Source of the DNA: Emiliania huxleyi CCMP1516
Lineage: Eukaryota > Haptophyta > Isochrysidales > Noelaerhabdaceae
Length of the DNA: 64,000 nucleotides
Assembly (NCBI RefSeq): GCF_000372725.1
Contig: NW_005201192.1
Coordinates: 369,470-433,469 of the forward strand
Direction: 5' to 3'
Part shown: positions 52,771-63,589 of the stretch, one piece after another
Position numbering within the stretch: the first letter of the stretch is position 1
How the letters are laid out: each line of letters starts with the position of its first letter
Position numbers and translations under genes: made by a program
The notes under the pieces: generated by a model
Database searches by the model: none
The model's input: only the letters and a program-made list of their open reading frames with translations
What the model was told of the DNA's origin: nothing

Positions 52771-52778
52771 GCTCCATG

Positions 52779-53180
52779 CGCATCACAAATCTTACGAAGG
52801 TATCCCGGGCGCACAAGACAAACGTATACCCGGGGGGGGGGGGGGAGGGGGGGGGGGGGTTGTGAGAAGGAAAAAATCCAAGACGCAAGAGAGTAGTAGG
52901 AAGGAAGGCGGAGAATCCTAAAAGCCGCAAATCCCAAAAAGAATTCTACATTCACAAGCCCCTCTCACAGCAGACTGGCACGAACTAGCACCACAAAAGA
53001 CACAGCAGACAACGGCCCCTTATGGGCCGTCGAAGAGGCCGTCATTCTCCTCCGGCCGCCAAAAGAAAAAACGTCCGATTCACCCTCCAAGTCGACTCCA
53101 GCCAACCCTCATAAGCTCCATAGCCAGTTGGTCGAGCAAGGCGGCTGGCAAGGCGCTGGCGGCCGGAGGCTCAAGAGCAC
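52779..53180. other. Intergenic upstream of PTOX
   Basis: Contains a G-run (52830-52860) and an AT-richer stretch 52870-53100 with AAAGAATTCTACATTCAC, related to the dispersed AAGAATTTTAC repeats. No TATA box is clear. Confidence 0.4.
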
Positions 53181-54700
53181 ATGCTCTTGACATCCTTCAC
53201 ACCGCTCCTACTGGCCTTCACGCTCCCGCCACTTCGGCTGCGCCCACACCTCGCATCGTCACGGCTAGCGCGCCTCACCATGGCGGACGAGCGCGGCGTC
53301 GCGACCGATTCGACAAAGCGCAGCGGCTTCCGCTTCTCCAGCGGCGGCGCCAGCAGCGACGGCCTCGGTGACAGCAAGCCCAGCAGCCCGTACCTGCCCA
53401 TCTCGGAGGGCTACCTCGACGGCGACAAGCCCGACGCAGCCTGGGCCCTCGCCGCCACCAACTTCGTCAAGCAGGGTCGCACCATCCTCTCACAGATCGG
53501 AGAGACGGTCGGGCTGCTGCCGGGAGACCCGCTCCGTCCCCCGGCGTGTCTCGGGTGCGCCGCCGCCTCGTCTCACGCACGGCCTTGCCGCCTCGTCTCA
53601 CGCACCGCCTTGCCGCCCGCCTCGTCTCCCCTGGAAGCAGAGAGCGCCTCGTCGACGCTCGCCCCCGGCTCGCCTCCGGCTCTCCGCAGGCTGAGCCTCT
53701 CGAACGAGGCGGTCAAGGAGGCGGAGCGGCGGCGCGAGGCGGCGGGAGGGAGCGTCGACGCGCACCCCGTGTCGCGCACGCTCTACGACGTGGGCTGCCT
53801 GCTGCTGGACAACCTCTTCGACCAGCGCCCCATCCAGCGCTTTTGGTTCCTCGAGATCATCGCCCGCATCCCGTACTTTTCCTACGTGTCGATGCTGCAC
53901 CTGTACGAGTCGTTTGGCTGGTGGCGCGGGCCCGAACTGCGCAAGGTGCACAACGCGGAGGAGTGGAACGAGCTGCACCACCTCCTCATCATGGAGGCGC
54001 TCGGCGGCAACGCGCAGTGGTCGGATCGCTTCCTCGGGTACCACGTCGCCTTCGCCTACTACTGGTTCCTTATCGGCGTCTACCTCTGCTCGCCGCGCAT
54101 CGCCTACCAGTTCATGGAGCTGCTCGAGGCCCACGCGGTGGACACATACTCCACCTTCGTCAAGGAGAACCGCGAGCGGCTGTCGCAGCTGCCGCCGCCC
54201 GCCGTGGCGCGGTCCTACTACACCGAGGGCGACCTGTACTACTTCGACGACTTCCAGGTCGACCGCAAGCCGGGCAGCAGGAGGCCGGCTTGCGACTCGC
54301 TGCTGGACGTCTTCGAGAACATCGCCATCGACGAGGGCGAGCACGTCAAGACGATGCGGGCGTGCCAGGACTACGCCGTGCTGGGAAAGGTCGTCGTGAG
54401 TCCGCACGCCGTGAACTCAGACACCTCGTCCGCCACGTCGGACGAGGAGCGGAGGGCGCTGTGGAAGCAGTGGGCCGAGGAGGCGGCCGAGATGCAGCCG
54501 AGATGACAGCCGAGATGGGAGCCGAGATGGCGGCCGAGATAGGCGCCGAGATGGGAGCCGAGATGGGAGCCGAGATGCGCGCTGTAGCAAGATTGCCCAG
54601 GAGCTCCCACCTCCCCCCGCAGGTGAACCAGCTCGGCGGGGCGGCGGGGCCGCGGGTGAGCTTTGGCGCTGAGTCGTCCGAGGAGTGGCCGTTGAAGTGA
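53181..54700 (+). CDS. PTOX: Plastid terminal oxidase (PTOX, alternative-oxidase family)
   Basis: PTOX oxidises plastoquinol with oxygen at the thylakoid, supporting carotenoid synthesis and relieving over-reduction. ATG 53181 opens MLLTSFTPLLLAFTLPPLRL, a signal-peptide-like start, followed by an Arg/Ser stretch, as in secondary-plastid targeting. Di-iron ligands are all visible: FLEIIARIPYF (~53850), WNELHHLLIMEALGG (~53965), LLEAHAVDTY (~54120) and AIDEGEHVKTMRACQ (~54330). RFWFLEI, YYTEGDLYYFDDFQ and RRP are PTOX rather than mitochondrial AOX features. A GT-AG intron 53561-53689 joins ACLG to LSLSNEAV. Near the end either translation stops at 54504-54506, or a GC-AG intron (54483-54621) adds VNQLGGAAGPRVSFGAESSE and ends at 54700; the second is preferred because of the Py-rich CCGCAG acceptor. 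Confidence 0.93.
54500..54585 (+). repeat. CCGAGATGGGAG repeats in the last PTOX intron
   Basis: Seven CCGAGAT units in 80 bases, starting right at the GC donor (54483). Confidence 0.85.
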
Positions 54701-55027
54701 AGAATCGAATTTGCTGGGCTCGGCCTGGGCAGGCCCGCGCCTTATAGCTGTTGAGGAGTACTGCGTTGCGCATGCGCGCGAGGGTCAATTTGATAGTGTT
54801 TAGTCGCTCTCCCGTCGCACTTTGTCGCCCTGCGAGCTGCGTCTCGGATGTCGGAATTATTTTGACTTTTTGCTCATGAGAGCTCACAGAGTCACGGGGC
54901 TCACGCTCACAGCTCATCAGATCACACGGTAGGAAGGTCCCTCCGGGTATGATCGTTAAGAACCAATACGGGATGGGGCACCTGGGCGCCGCCGCCCGCG
55001 CGGACGTACGTACATGGGCCGGAACCC

Positions 55028-55200
55028 CTCCCGGCACGCCGGGAGGAGGTGGGTGCTCCGCCGCCGGACCGCCCTCTCCCCCTCCATCACCCTCGCCCAG
55101 GGATCTACAACGCTGTCTTAAGGTCCGACAGGTTCGGCACCGGGCACCGCCTCGGTATACAAAATGCGCCTGCGGGCGGACCCTTACAGATCACAGATCA
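55028..55200 (+). mobile_element. SINE-like insertion with 15-bp target duplication
   Basis: CATGGGCCGGAACCC occurs at 55013-55027 and again at 55201-55215. The insert begins with a CCCGGCACGCCGGG hairpin and ends in ACAGATCACAGATCA. A second copy lies inverted at 47458-47605. The long duplication and tandem 3' end point to target-primed insertion. Confidence 0.75.
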
Positions 55201-55272
55201 CATGGGCCGGAACCCAGCTCGCGAACTGAACTTGCAAGCAAGTTTTGACGGACGGTGACGCTCGTGTCCCAG

Positions 55273-56555
55273 ATGAGGCCCCTCCGTTTGAGCCTCGCGC
55301 TACTGCTCGGGGCGGCAGCTTTCCCAGCGAAACAGTGGGGCGCACAGGGCAGCAGGGCGGGAATCCTTGAAACGGTCGGCCTCACGAGCGTTCGGACCAT
55401 CGAGCAGGCGCGCAAGGAGGCTCGTGCCCCCCCACTGCTCCTCGCCACCTGCCTGCGTCCACTTCTCCATCGGCCTTGTCGATTGCCCACCTGCAACACT
55501 GCTCCGGTTGGCCTGGTTACGTGGCAGGTGAAGCAGAGCTCAAAGAAGGAGCTTGACGGCCTCAGAGCCGAGATTCGTGCGCTGCAGGTGCAGTGAGCAC
55601 ACTCACCTTTTGGACGGCCCACGCACCCACCCCTGAGCTCGGACCTCATGGATCGCTCGCTTGTCCCTCTCGGCCAATCCGCAGCAAACGCTGCGCAACG
55701 AGAGCGATGCGCACTACGCGGCGCTGGAGCACGAACGGGAGGAGGCTCGCGAGCAGATCCGGACCATGCGCGTGCAGCTGAAGGAGGCGACCATGGAAGT
55801 GCGCCAAGCGGAGCTACCCATTCACTGTTTGAGATACCCCTGAGACGCATCCGAGACAGTTCCTCTTTCAGGTGCGGCGGAGTCGAGAGCTGCTCAACCA
55901 CAGCCGAGACGCGTCCGGGTGCGGATGATGCCACTTCCGAGACGCTCCCGAGACAGTTCCGAACTCCCTCGCCCGCTACACACTCCCACCGGGCTGACTC
56001 GTGGCTCGCAAGTCCACAGCCGAGCACGGCACATCCACACGGCATGCCACGGCACCGCCTACAGGCACCTCGAGAGGGAGGTGAGGCAGGCGAGGTTCGA
56101 GGGGGGTGTGCGGACTAAACATATACTGCTGGCGGTCGTCTTTATGCTGACCTTGGTGGTGATCGCCGCGACGGCCGTGTGGGCGATGCTGCGCGGGCGC
56201 AAGCCGACCGACGTCCTGTCGGAGAGCGAGAAGGCGCGCGTGCAACGAGCGATGCTCCTCGTCAAGGCGCGCGCCCATTCGCGAGATTGGCCCGAGATTG
56301 AAAACCGGTCGAGAGATGCACCGAGAGTCCGAGACTACGGGCAAGTCATGGGCGAAGCTTGTCGAGAGGCACGCCTCTCTGGCAGAGAAACAACCCCCGA
56401 ATCACCAAGAGCAGTCCAATCCCTCCCCCACGCCCATCCCAAGCCTCAGCCGTTTGCCTCAATGTGTGTAGCAAGCGCGACAGTCAAGCGTGAACGCGCC
56501 TCCCACGGACGACGGGGACGACGGGGACGACGAGGAGGGTGGCAAGGATCAGTAG
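55273..56555 (+). CDS. Signal-peptide, coiled-coil, single-pass membrane protein
   Basis: ATG 55273 starts MRPLRLSLALLLGAAAFPAK, a clear signal peptide. Exons then give GILETVGLTSVRTIEQARKE, VKQSSKKELDGLRAEIRALQ, NESDAHYAALEHEREEAREQ with IRTMRVQLKEAT (coiled coil), LEREVRQARFEGGVRTKHIL and a membrane segment LLAVVFMLTLVVIAATAVWAM (~56130-56190, first part shown), then RKPTDVLSESEKARVQRAML. The last exon is acidic (VNAPPTDDGDDGDDEEGGKD), TAG 56553-56555. Introns contain GAGAC/GAGAT repeats (55840-55960, 56280-56340). Topology: lumenal coiled coil, one membrane span, acidic cytosolic tail. No family is recognised. Confidence 0.6.
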
Positions 56556-58055
56556 CTTGGCAGGGCGAGAGGAAGAGAAACCGCCGACTGATGTGTCCAC
56601 GCCGAAGCGAACCCTCTCTCTCGTCACTCTTGTACATTAAACGAACTTCGGCCGTGACGCTTTTTGCGTTTCTTTTTGGCGATGCTGCCGCCGTTCAGTA
56701 GGTGCGGTGTGCGCCGCAGCCGCACTCTCGGGTGCCGCGCGGCTGGCATGTGGTTCGTGAGTTCCTCTGACTCTGAGAGGGACACACTCCTCTTTTTTTG
56801 TGGGGGCTGCGCGTCACGGGCTGTGCTGACGACGTCGCTAGGATCGGTCCACACAAGTCTATAAATAAATAAAACGTACACGCCGAAACGAGGGGTGGGA
56901 GAAGGACAGGGTCCCCACCTGCACGAGCAGGGTCTTGTAAGGACAAAAAAGAAAGAAAGAAAGAAACAGACAAACCCAAACGAGGGGATGGGGGAGGAGG
57001 ACAGGGTCCCCACACCTGCACGAGCAGGATTTTGGAAGGATTTGATGCCTGTGGGCCTTGGAATTCTTTTTGGACGAGGTCACATGGACAACCAAGAAGT
57101 GGCACGGCCTGCAAATGCAGCGTTTGTCCGTCGTCCTCCATCCACACCGAACTTGTGGCGTGGCAGACGGTGTCGGTGAACGAGCTAGCATGCGGGGAGA
57201 GCGGCATTGTGTTGTCGTGCCAGTGTGCTGTGAGTGGAGCCGAGCGAGCGAGACGAGTGGATGGAGCCGAGCGGAGCCGAGTGGAGCCGAGCGGAGCCGA
57301 GCGGAGCCGAGCGGAGCCGAGCGGAGCCGAGCGGAGCCGAACAGAGCTGCCACCGCGCCATCTGGCGCTTAAGACTTAGAAACGCTAGGTAGGTAGAAAG
57401 GTGAAGAACAGCCAGGCTCGGACTGGACACCAACGCGGTATGGGTGGACGCTGGACAGATGATGACGACACGCACGAGCGACACACAGACACAAACAAGC
57501 TCACAAGACACACAGCCAGCTGGCTGCCACACACCCTGAGTTGGCGTACACATAACTCAAGGCCACATCCTCCCTGTCGCCCCCCCCAGCAGGACGAGAC
57601 GGTGAGGTGTCTATGGACGCCCTCCTCATGGGCTAGCTGCCTGCGGCTAGCCCTAACGCTAAGCGATCTCAGTGAGCAGCACCACACCACAAGAAAGAGA
57701 ACCGGGTTTTTCTCGAACCACGCCAGCTCGCTGCTTTCTTTCTGCCAGTTTATGTGCCTCTGGGGCGCTCCCTCTGGGAACAGCTTCTCATCCGCCCCTG
57801 TCTCTCCATCATCTTTTTCACTGCGTCGTTTTTTTTTGAGCTTAGCGTTTTTTTTTCGCAACCACGCCAGCTCGCTCCTGGAGCAGCTTGCCCCCCACGC
57901 CAGCTCGCTCCTGGAGCAGCTTGCCCCCCCCGAGCTGCTTGCAGCAAGCCCACGTGTGCTGCAAACACCAGCCTCTGCACGTCGCGCTGGGCTCACAGGC
58001 TGCCCCTGTGCTCGCTGTAGGCCGTGGGCGCGCCGCTCTCGGTGCCGCGCGGCGC
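56556..58055. other. Intergenic with several short repeats, no supported gene
   Basis: Two direct copies of GACAGGGTCCCCAC..CTGCACGAGCAGG (56917-56937, 57000-57026) separated by (GAAA)n; an AAATAAATAAA run at 56863; and a duplicated 30-bp block with CACGCCAGCTCGCTCCTGGA near 57865-57925. A 627-codon frame 57401-59284 runs through introns of the next gene and is not real here. Confidence 0.5.
57255..57347. repeat. GGAGCCGAGC 10-bp tandem repeat
   Basis: About nine copies in register with one or two base changes. Confidence 0.95.
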
Positions 58056-59819
58056 ATGTGGTTCCTGACACTCGTTTTGCTTCTGACGACGTCATTGCTC
58101 TGCTATGCCGGCTACATCTTCCTAGTGGTGGACAAGCGGCAAGAGAAGCAGGAGCGGCCTCCACCGCGCAGCACACCCGGCGCCCAGAACGCCTCGCTCA
58201 GCACCTGCACGCGACCCACTCTCTGCTGCGCGCTCGCTGCGCCTTGCCGCCTGCTGGCAGCATCAGGAGCAGTCCGTTTGGCGCGCCCCGCGCTGTCCCT
58301 CACAGCGCGTCGGTCGCGCGAGGCGCTGCCGACGCATCGTGGCGGGCCGCTTGCACGCAGACACTGCTGCTCTGCCTTGTGCGGCGTTCTGCTGAGCACG
58401 CAGACACGGCCTCCTGCGAGCCTGCGCGGCGGTTCTCCGGCGCTCACCGGCGTCTGCGGCTCCCGCGTCAGGTGCTCGAGAATCCGGAGGTTTACGAGGC
58501 GCTCGATGACAAGCAGTACAACTTCGAGCTCCCCATTGAGATCGACGACTATGACGAGCTGCGCGAGTCCAAGCCGCCAGACAAGCGCACGCTGCCGCTC
58601 GCGCTGCTCAAGCGCGCGATGGCGGACATACCGCTGATAGAGCAGCTTGAGCGCGACCACCCGCGCATGGTGCGCCTCTTCAACCGCGGCTTGCTTCCCT
58701 TTGGGATCTGGGAGCAGCTGCTCGAGGCGGAGCGGATGATGGATGAGGAGGTGGCATTCGCACAGACTACTCACGCAGCACTCCGAGACCTGTCGAGAGA
58801 CCAGCTTCCGAGCCGCTGTCCTCACGCCACACGCGTTGTCGCGCTGGAGGACAGCACCCCAGTCCGCCTCTGGCACACCGGGCTTACACCCACCACACAC
58901 CCTAGGGCCACCGGACCCACCCACGACGCCCGCCCGCAGCAACGCCCGGCCACCCCGACCCGGCCACACCGACCCAGCCACCCGACCCGTCCGCAGGTGC
59001 ACGAGGTGCAGGCGGAGGCGGAGAAGCTGCAGAAGGGGTGGGGGCAGGGCGTGTTTGGGCAGGCCTACCAGATGCTGCGCAAGGAGCGCGAGGAAGACGC
59101 GCGCGAGGCGCAGGAGCGCAAGGGCGCGGCGCAGCTGACGATCGAGTTTGAGCAGGCGCGCCCTCCCCTCCCCTCCCCTCCCCTCCCCTCCCCTCCCCTC
59201 CGTGGTGGCTCATCCGGCGTCGGTCCGTGGCGCGCGCGCGTGACGCCCGCCCCGACGCGTCCCCGCAGGAGAGCGGCCGCGTAGTGACGCTCATTGCCGA
59301 CGGGCGCAACGTGCTGCAGCAGTCGCAGATGCTGCTCCGGCGGGACTGCGCGGCGGAGGAGGTGGCCTTCAAGTCCGGCGTCAAGGCGACGCTGGTCTCG
59401 GGCGACGGCGACGACGCGCGCACCTTCAGCTGCCAGGTCGGCGACTGCGGAGGAGCGGGGGTGCGTGAGGACCGCTCGTTTCACAGCTCGAGTTGTGCGC
59501 AGGTCGACGAGCTGCTGCTGGACAAGGAGCAGGAGAAGCAGTGGAAGCAGCTGGGCCAGGACGCGGCGCAGCTGCGGCTGCAGGTGCCCTTACCCCGTCC
59601 CTGTCGTCTGCCTCCCGCTCCCTCGCCCCTCTCCCTTCCGCACCCGATTCCACCCACCGGACGCCCGCCTCTCACGCCCTTCCCCCGCCCCGCCCCTCCG
59701 CCGCCCCGCAGCTCAAGTTCACGCGCAAGGCGCAAGGGTTGAGGACGGGCTTCGTCCTGAGCGACGTGCGCGCGACTATCCCTCCGCTGAGCGCCGGCGG
59801 CGCAGCGGCCTCGAGCTGA
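58056..59819 (+). CDS. Sec66/Sec71-like subunit of the ER post-translational translocon, multi-exon
   Basis: ATG 58056 opens MWFLTLVLLLTTSLLCYAGY, a single N-terminal membrane anchor, as in Sec66. A later exon reads YEALDDKQYNFELPIEID, PLALLKRAMADIPLIEQLE and GLLPFGIWEQLLEAERMMDE (~58490-58750). The next gives VHEVQAEAEKLQKGWGQGVF (~58998). The ALLxRAxxD, LWxxLxxAExxxxEE and GWGQxxF elements are those of the Sec66 family, partners of Sec62/Sec63 in yeast. Three further exons (RVVTLIADGRNVLQQSQMLL; VDELLLDKEQEKQWKQLGQ; LKFTRKAQGLRTGFVLSDVR) form a C-terminal extension, TGA 59817-59819. Sec66 is described mainly from fungi, so this assignment deserves a profile check. Confidence 0.72.
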
Positions 59820-61215
59820 GCCGAGGCCTCAGGAGGTGGGGGCTCGAGTCGCCGCGCACGGGGGCCGCGGCGGCAGTTCACTATATGACAGGCCGCGGCA
59901 CCGAGTTCGCGCCCCTCTCTGCGCCGCGGAGACTGCGCCGCGCGCGGAGGCTCATCCCCGCACCAGCCACCAGCTTCTCGCACCACATCGCTCGCCAGCG
60001 CCGCGCGCCGCCGGAACACCACTCCTGCCCCTCGCCGCCGCCCCTGAGGACGACGCCTCGGACACACACGACGCAATCGAAAATTAGGGACGTTTTTATG
60101 CGACAGCTAGAGTAAGTAAAAAGAAAGTAATGACGGACCCGGACATCCCCTAAGGGTGAGTCGGGCCTAGCCGGTGGTGTAGAGTAGGGAGCGGAGGGCC
60201 CGCTGCGCGCTGGGAGGTGATCGGTCCCGCTATCTCTGGGCCGGCGCGGGGGCCCCAGAGGGTGTCCATGCGGGGGGGAGATGGGGTCCCATGGCCCGCC
60301 GCAGCGATTTTTTGGCTATTTTTCTTTTTTCGCGATTATTTACTTGTTTTCATGGGAATTCGGCGTACTTGCGGCCATGCTATCACGCCTTGCGACAGCC
60401 TGTCGGCGCTGCTGACCGTGCCATGCTGCACAATTGATCACATGCATAGCTCGCGGCCTTAGTATCAAGCATTCAGTGACGACCGATCGGCCAGTAGGAA
60501 GGTGTCCTTCCAGCTGCGTGCACGCTTCTGGCGCAATGCGCGTCACCTCGGATTGGCTGCTGGCACTCTCGAGGCTATGCCTACACAGCCTCGCGCGCAT
60601 GGGCAGTCAAGAGGGACCACGCACCTTCTCAGGACAGCGCCGGTGCCTCTCTCTTGGACCGGCAAACGTGGTGGTCTCGTGTCACCAATGTGGGACCAGT
60701 GCGGCATCGCGCCATCGACAGCTCTGAACTGCGCCTCACCACTGACCGGGAAGGCCGCCAAGTGGGCCAGCACAGGTCGCACATTGTGGCAGCAGTCAGC
60801 AGTGCATGGCTGATAGCTAGAGCAGCAGCGTCAGGGTCGCAGGGTCGGATCGTGTCAAGCCTCTCGCCCGGCCGGCCGCGTGCAGACGTCGGCCTGTCTG
60901 CTGTCTGGAGTGATCTGTCGGCGGTCAGTACGACCGATCAGGTCGGAGTTTTCTGATGGTTGGAGGGTCTATCTGTATGTACTCCTCGAGATCTTTCCAA
61001 ATCTGCCCTCTACTTAACCGTACTTAATCGGGAAGTCGGTGCTCTGAGCGACTCTGAGCGCCGGAGCCCCGTTTCCGCACTGCGGCGGCCGCGGCGCACG
61101 GTGCCTCCGGGGGGCCCCGCGCCGGCCCAGAGCCCGCTATGGATATGTAAGAGCCACTAATGCAATTGTTGGCCACCTTATGCACATCCATGGCCACGGT
61201 TCGTAGGACGTCGCT
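59820..61215. other. Intergenic, no supported gene
   Basis: Contains AT-rich TTTTTGGCTATTTTTCTTTT near 60308 and small frames without motifs. The part after 60950 passes into subtelomere-like repeats. Confidence 0.5.
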
Positions 61216-61259
61216 GAGACGTCGTGTATTTTGGTGCCGTGTCAAGCCGGGTGGCGGCT

Positions 61260-61862
61260 CAGTGATGCGTCACGCATACGCCTCGCTTCACGCGTACAGA
61301 CAGAAAGCCCGATCGGTGATTTCAGATGTGCTGCGTATTATGCGCACGTCTTCTGCACCGATCGTTACCACCGACCTTCTGGCCGCTACGCACCACGCAC
61401 CACGCATCTGTTTTATGTAAGCTTTGCCAGAGAGGCTCTCTCGGGGCGCTACGCACGGTGTATTACGCACACGTCTTACGCAGTGGGATCGTAAATCGGG
61501 GCTGGGTGGGCCTATGACCGACGCATTACGCACATGCACTACGCTCTCGACCGTGAACGGCGGCGGAGAGGGGATTACGCCTCATGTATTACGCACACGT
61601 CTGATGCATCGCTCGCCATGGGTGTCCGGGGGGAGCTTACGTCCCACGTATTACGCACACGCACGACGGATTTGACTGAGAAGTGGCGGCCAGCAAGGGT
61701 TACGCCTCACGTATTACGCATACGTCTGACGCATCGGTCGCCATGGGTGTCGGGGGGAGCTTACGCGTCCCACGTATTACGCACACGCACGACGGATTTG
61801 ACTGAGAAGTGGCGGCCAGCAAGGGTTACGCCTCACGTATTACGCATACGTCTGACGCATCC
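61260..61862. repeat. Subtelomere-type satellite (ATTACGCAC motif; 125-bp units)
   Basis: Many copies of TA(T/C)TACGCA(C/T)ACG, becoming a regular 125-bp tandem at the end: units start at 61616 and 61741 and differ at a few bases. It runs directly into the CCCCTAA array. Confidence 0.85.
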
Positions 61863-61868
61863 GCCCAC

Positions 61869-62080
61869 CTAACCCCTAATAACCCCTAACCCCTAACCCC
61901 TAACCCCTAACCCCTAACCCCTAACCCCTAGCCCCTAACCCCTAACCCCTAACCCCTAACCCCTAACCCCTAACCCCTAACCCCTAACCCCTAACCCCTA
62001 GCCCCTAACCCCTAACCCCTAACCCCTAACCCCTAACCCCTAACCACCTACCCACCCCTAACCCTAACCCCTAACCCTAA
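61869..62080. repeat. Telomere-type array, CCCCTAA units
   Basis: About 30 units, mostly CCCCTAA (TTAGGGG on the other strand), with CCCCTAG variants and CCCTAA units near 62055-62080. The C-rich strand is on top, the orientation expected at a left chromosome end, yet sequence continues on both sides. Confidence 0.93.
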
Positions 62081-62082
62081 CT

Positions 62083-62290
62083 TCGCGCTGCCGCTAGGGA
62101 GCTGCCATAAATTGGCGCTGCCGCTAGGGCTGCCATAAGCTGGCTAGGATTGTATGTGCGCTGGTAACAACAGACTCGGGCATAGCCCTCGACAGCCACC
62201 CCCTAACCCCCCCACCCCCCCCTTTATGTGCGCGCACTCTGGCGCTGCCGCTAGGGCTGCCATAAGTTGGCGCTGCCGCTAGTGCTCCAA
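62083..62290. repeat. TGGCGCTGCCGCTAGGGCTGCCATAAG repeat group
   Basis: Four copies of a unit built around GCGCTGCCGCTAGGG and GCTGCCATAA, two before and two after a 120-base spacer with C runs, lying between the telomere-type array and the AP2 gene. Confidence 0.85.
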
Positions 62291-62373
62291 GTGCTAGGGC
62301 TGCTGCATAATCATGAGCCTGTCTCCAAACACCTCTCCGACGCGCTCGACTATAGTCCAAATTGGACGATGGA

Positions 62374-62995
62374 CTATATGTCGGGTTGGCGGCCATTTCG
62401 CATTTGCTCAGGCGTCAGAATGCTGAGCTCGTACACTGGCAGCTCCGCAGAGGTCGAGGACGGCGGCGGCGGCAGCGGCGGCGCAGTGAGATCGCTGGCT
62501 AGCGTGTCCTTGCCCGCCTCCCTGCGGGCATAGAAGAGCGCCGCCTCCTCGGCGGTGGCGAAGCAGCCGAGGGTGACCATCTTGCCACCAGTCCTCACCT
62601 CCAGATTGTACTTCTTGCTGCCTCGCTGCTTCGGGCAGTGGCGGACGCCTTTGTAGCCGGTGTTGCTGCTGCTACTGGCGGTGAGGGCGAGGCCCTCCCT
62701 CTCCGCCTGCCGTATCGCCTCGGCGCCAGCGGGAGTGGGAGCGGGGCGGGGCTGCAGCAGCTTGGCGGCGTCGGCGCGGCCGTACTCTGAGCGAGCGTAG
62801 GCGACGGCCGCCTCTTCGGCGGTGTCGAAGCAGCCGAGGTGGACATGCTTGCCGCCATCTCTCACATCCGCCTTGAACTTCTTTTTGCCGCGGATGTAGG
62901 ACACGCACGTTCTTGTAGCCAGTCGTGCTGTTCTTGGCGATGGCTGGGATCAGCATAACGCCCTCTGACGACGCGGTCCGAGGCGGGGCCATCAT
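62374..62995 (-). pseudogene. Two-domain AP2/ERF-like DNA-binding protein with a frame break
   Basis: First AP2 domain: TTGYKNVR, then RGKKKFKADVRDGGKHVHLG with CFDTAEEAAVAYARSEYG. Second: GYKGVRHCPKQRGSKKYNLE with VRTGGKMVTLGCFATAEEA. Both have the three-strand/helix AP2 pattern (YxGVR, LGxFxTAEEAAxAYA). The 5' part (Met at ~62995) and the main frame (62374-62904) differ by one base at about 62905, within domain 1. This may be a sequencing error, as the nearby window end is poor, or a true mutation. AP2 proteins in algae can be transcription factors or parts of homing endonucleases; no nuclease motif is seen. The stop is near 62374 after MRNGRQPDI. Confidence 0.7.
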
Positions 62996-63589
62996 GCAGA
63001 GGACGCACGTAGATTTTCGCGAGTTTGACAATTGGGATTCGATTAGCAAGGCAGCGCGGGAGCCTGAAATCATTGGCCAGGCAATCGTCTCGCGGGCGTT
63101 TTGGCGAGTGCAGAAACATAATGCGTATACGTAGTACGTCAGCGCCTCCAGGCTGTGGCGCCAGGAGGGGGTACGTATGCGGATACATGATACGTCATGC
63201 GTAACGCGGTCGTCGATGGGCCTGAATTGGTAAAATTATGCTGCGTAAGTGCGGGGCAGGGCCAACATTGAGTATTCTGTGCTGTTTTCGAAGGAAAATA
63301 TGCGCTGTGAGCAGGTCCGGGCTGAGGGCCGGCCTTCATATCTGCTGTATTTTGATAACTGCGCCTGTCTACGCACCAGGTTACGCACCCGAAACCAGAG
63401 CATAAGGCGATGCGTATTCATTTTGTGGGTTGGGCATATCCATAGCGGGACCGGTCACGCTCTGGGGCGCCCTGGGGGCCGGCTGTGGCCGCTGGCCGCT
63501 GGCCCGCTGCGCGCTGGCCGCTCCGCCGCTGGTCGCGTGCCGCTCTGCCGCTGCCGCGTGCCGGGCCTGGGGGCGGCGTGGGGGGGGGG

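Noticed and set aside
57401-59284. 627-codon plus-strand frame
   Set aside because: It reads through introns and the intergenic region; only its last part coincides with Sec66-like exons.
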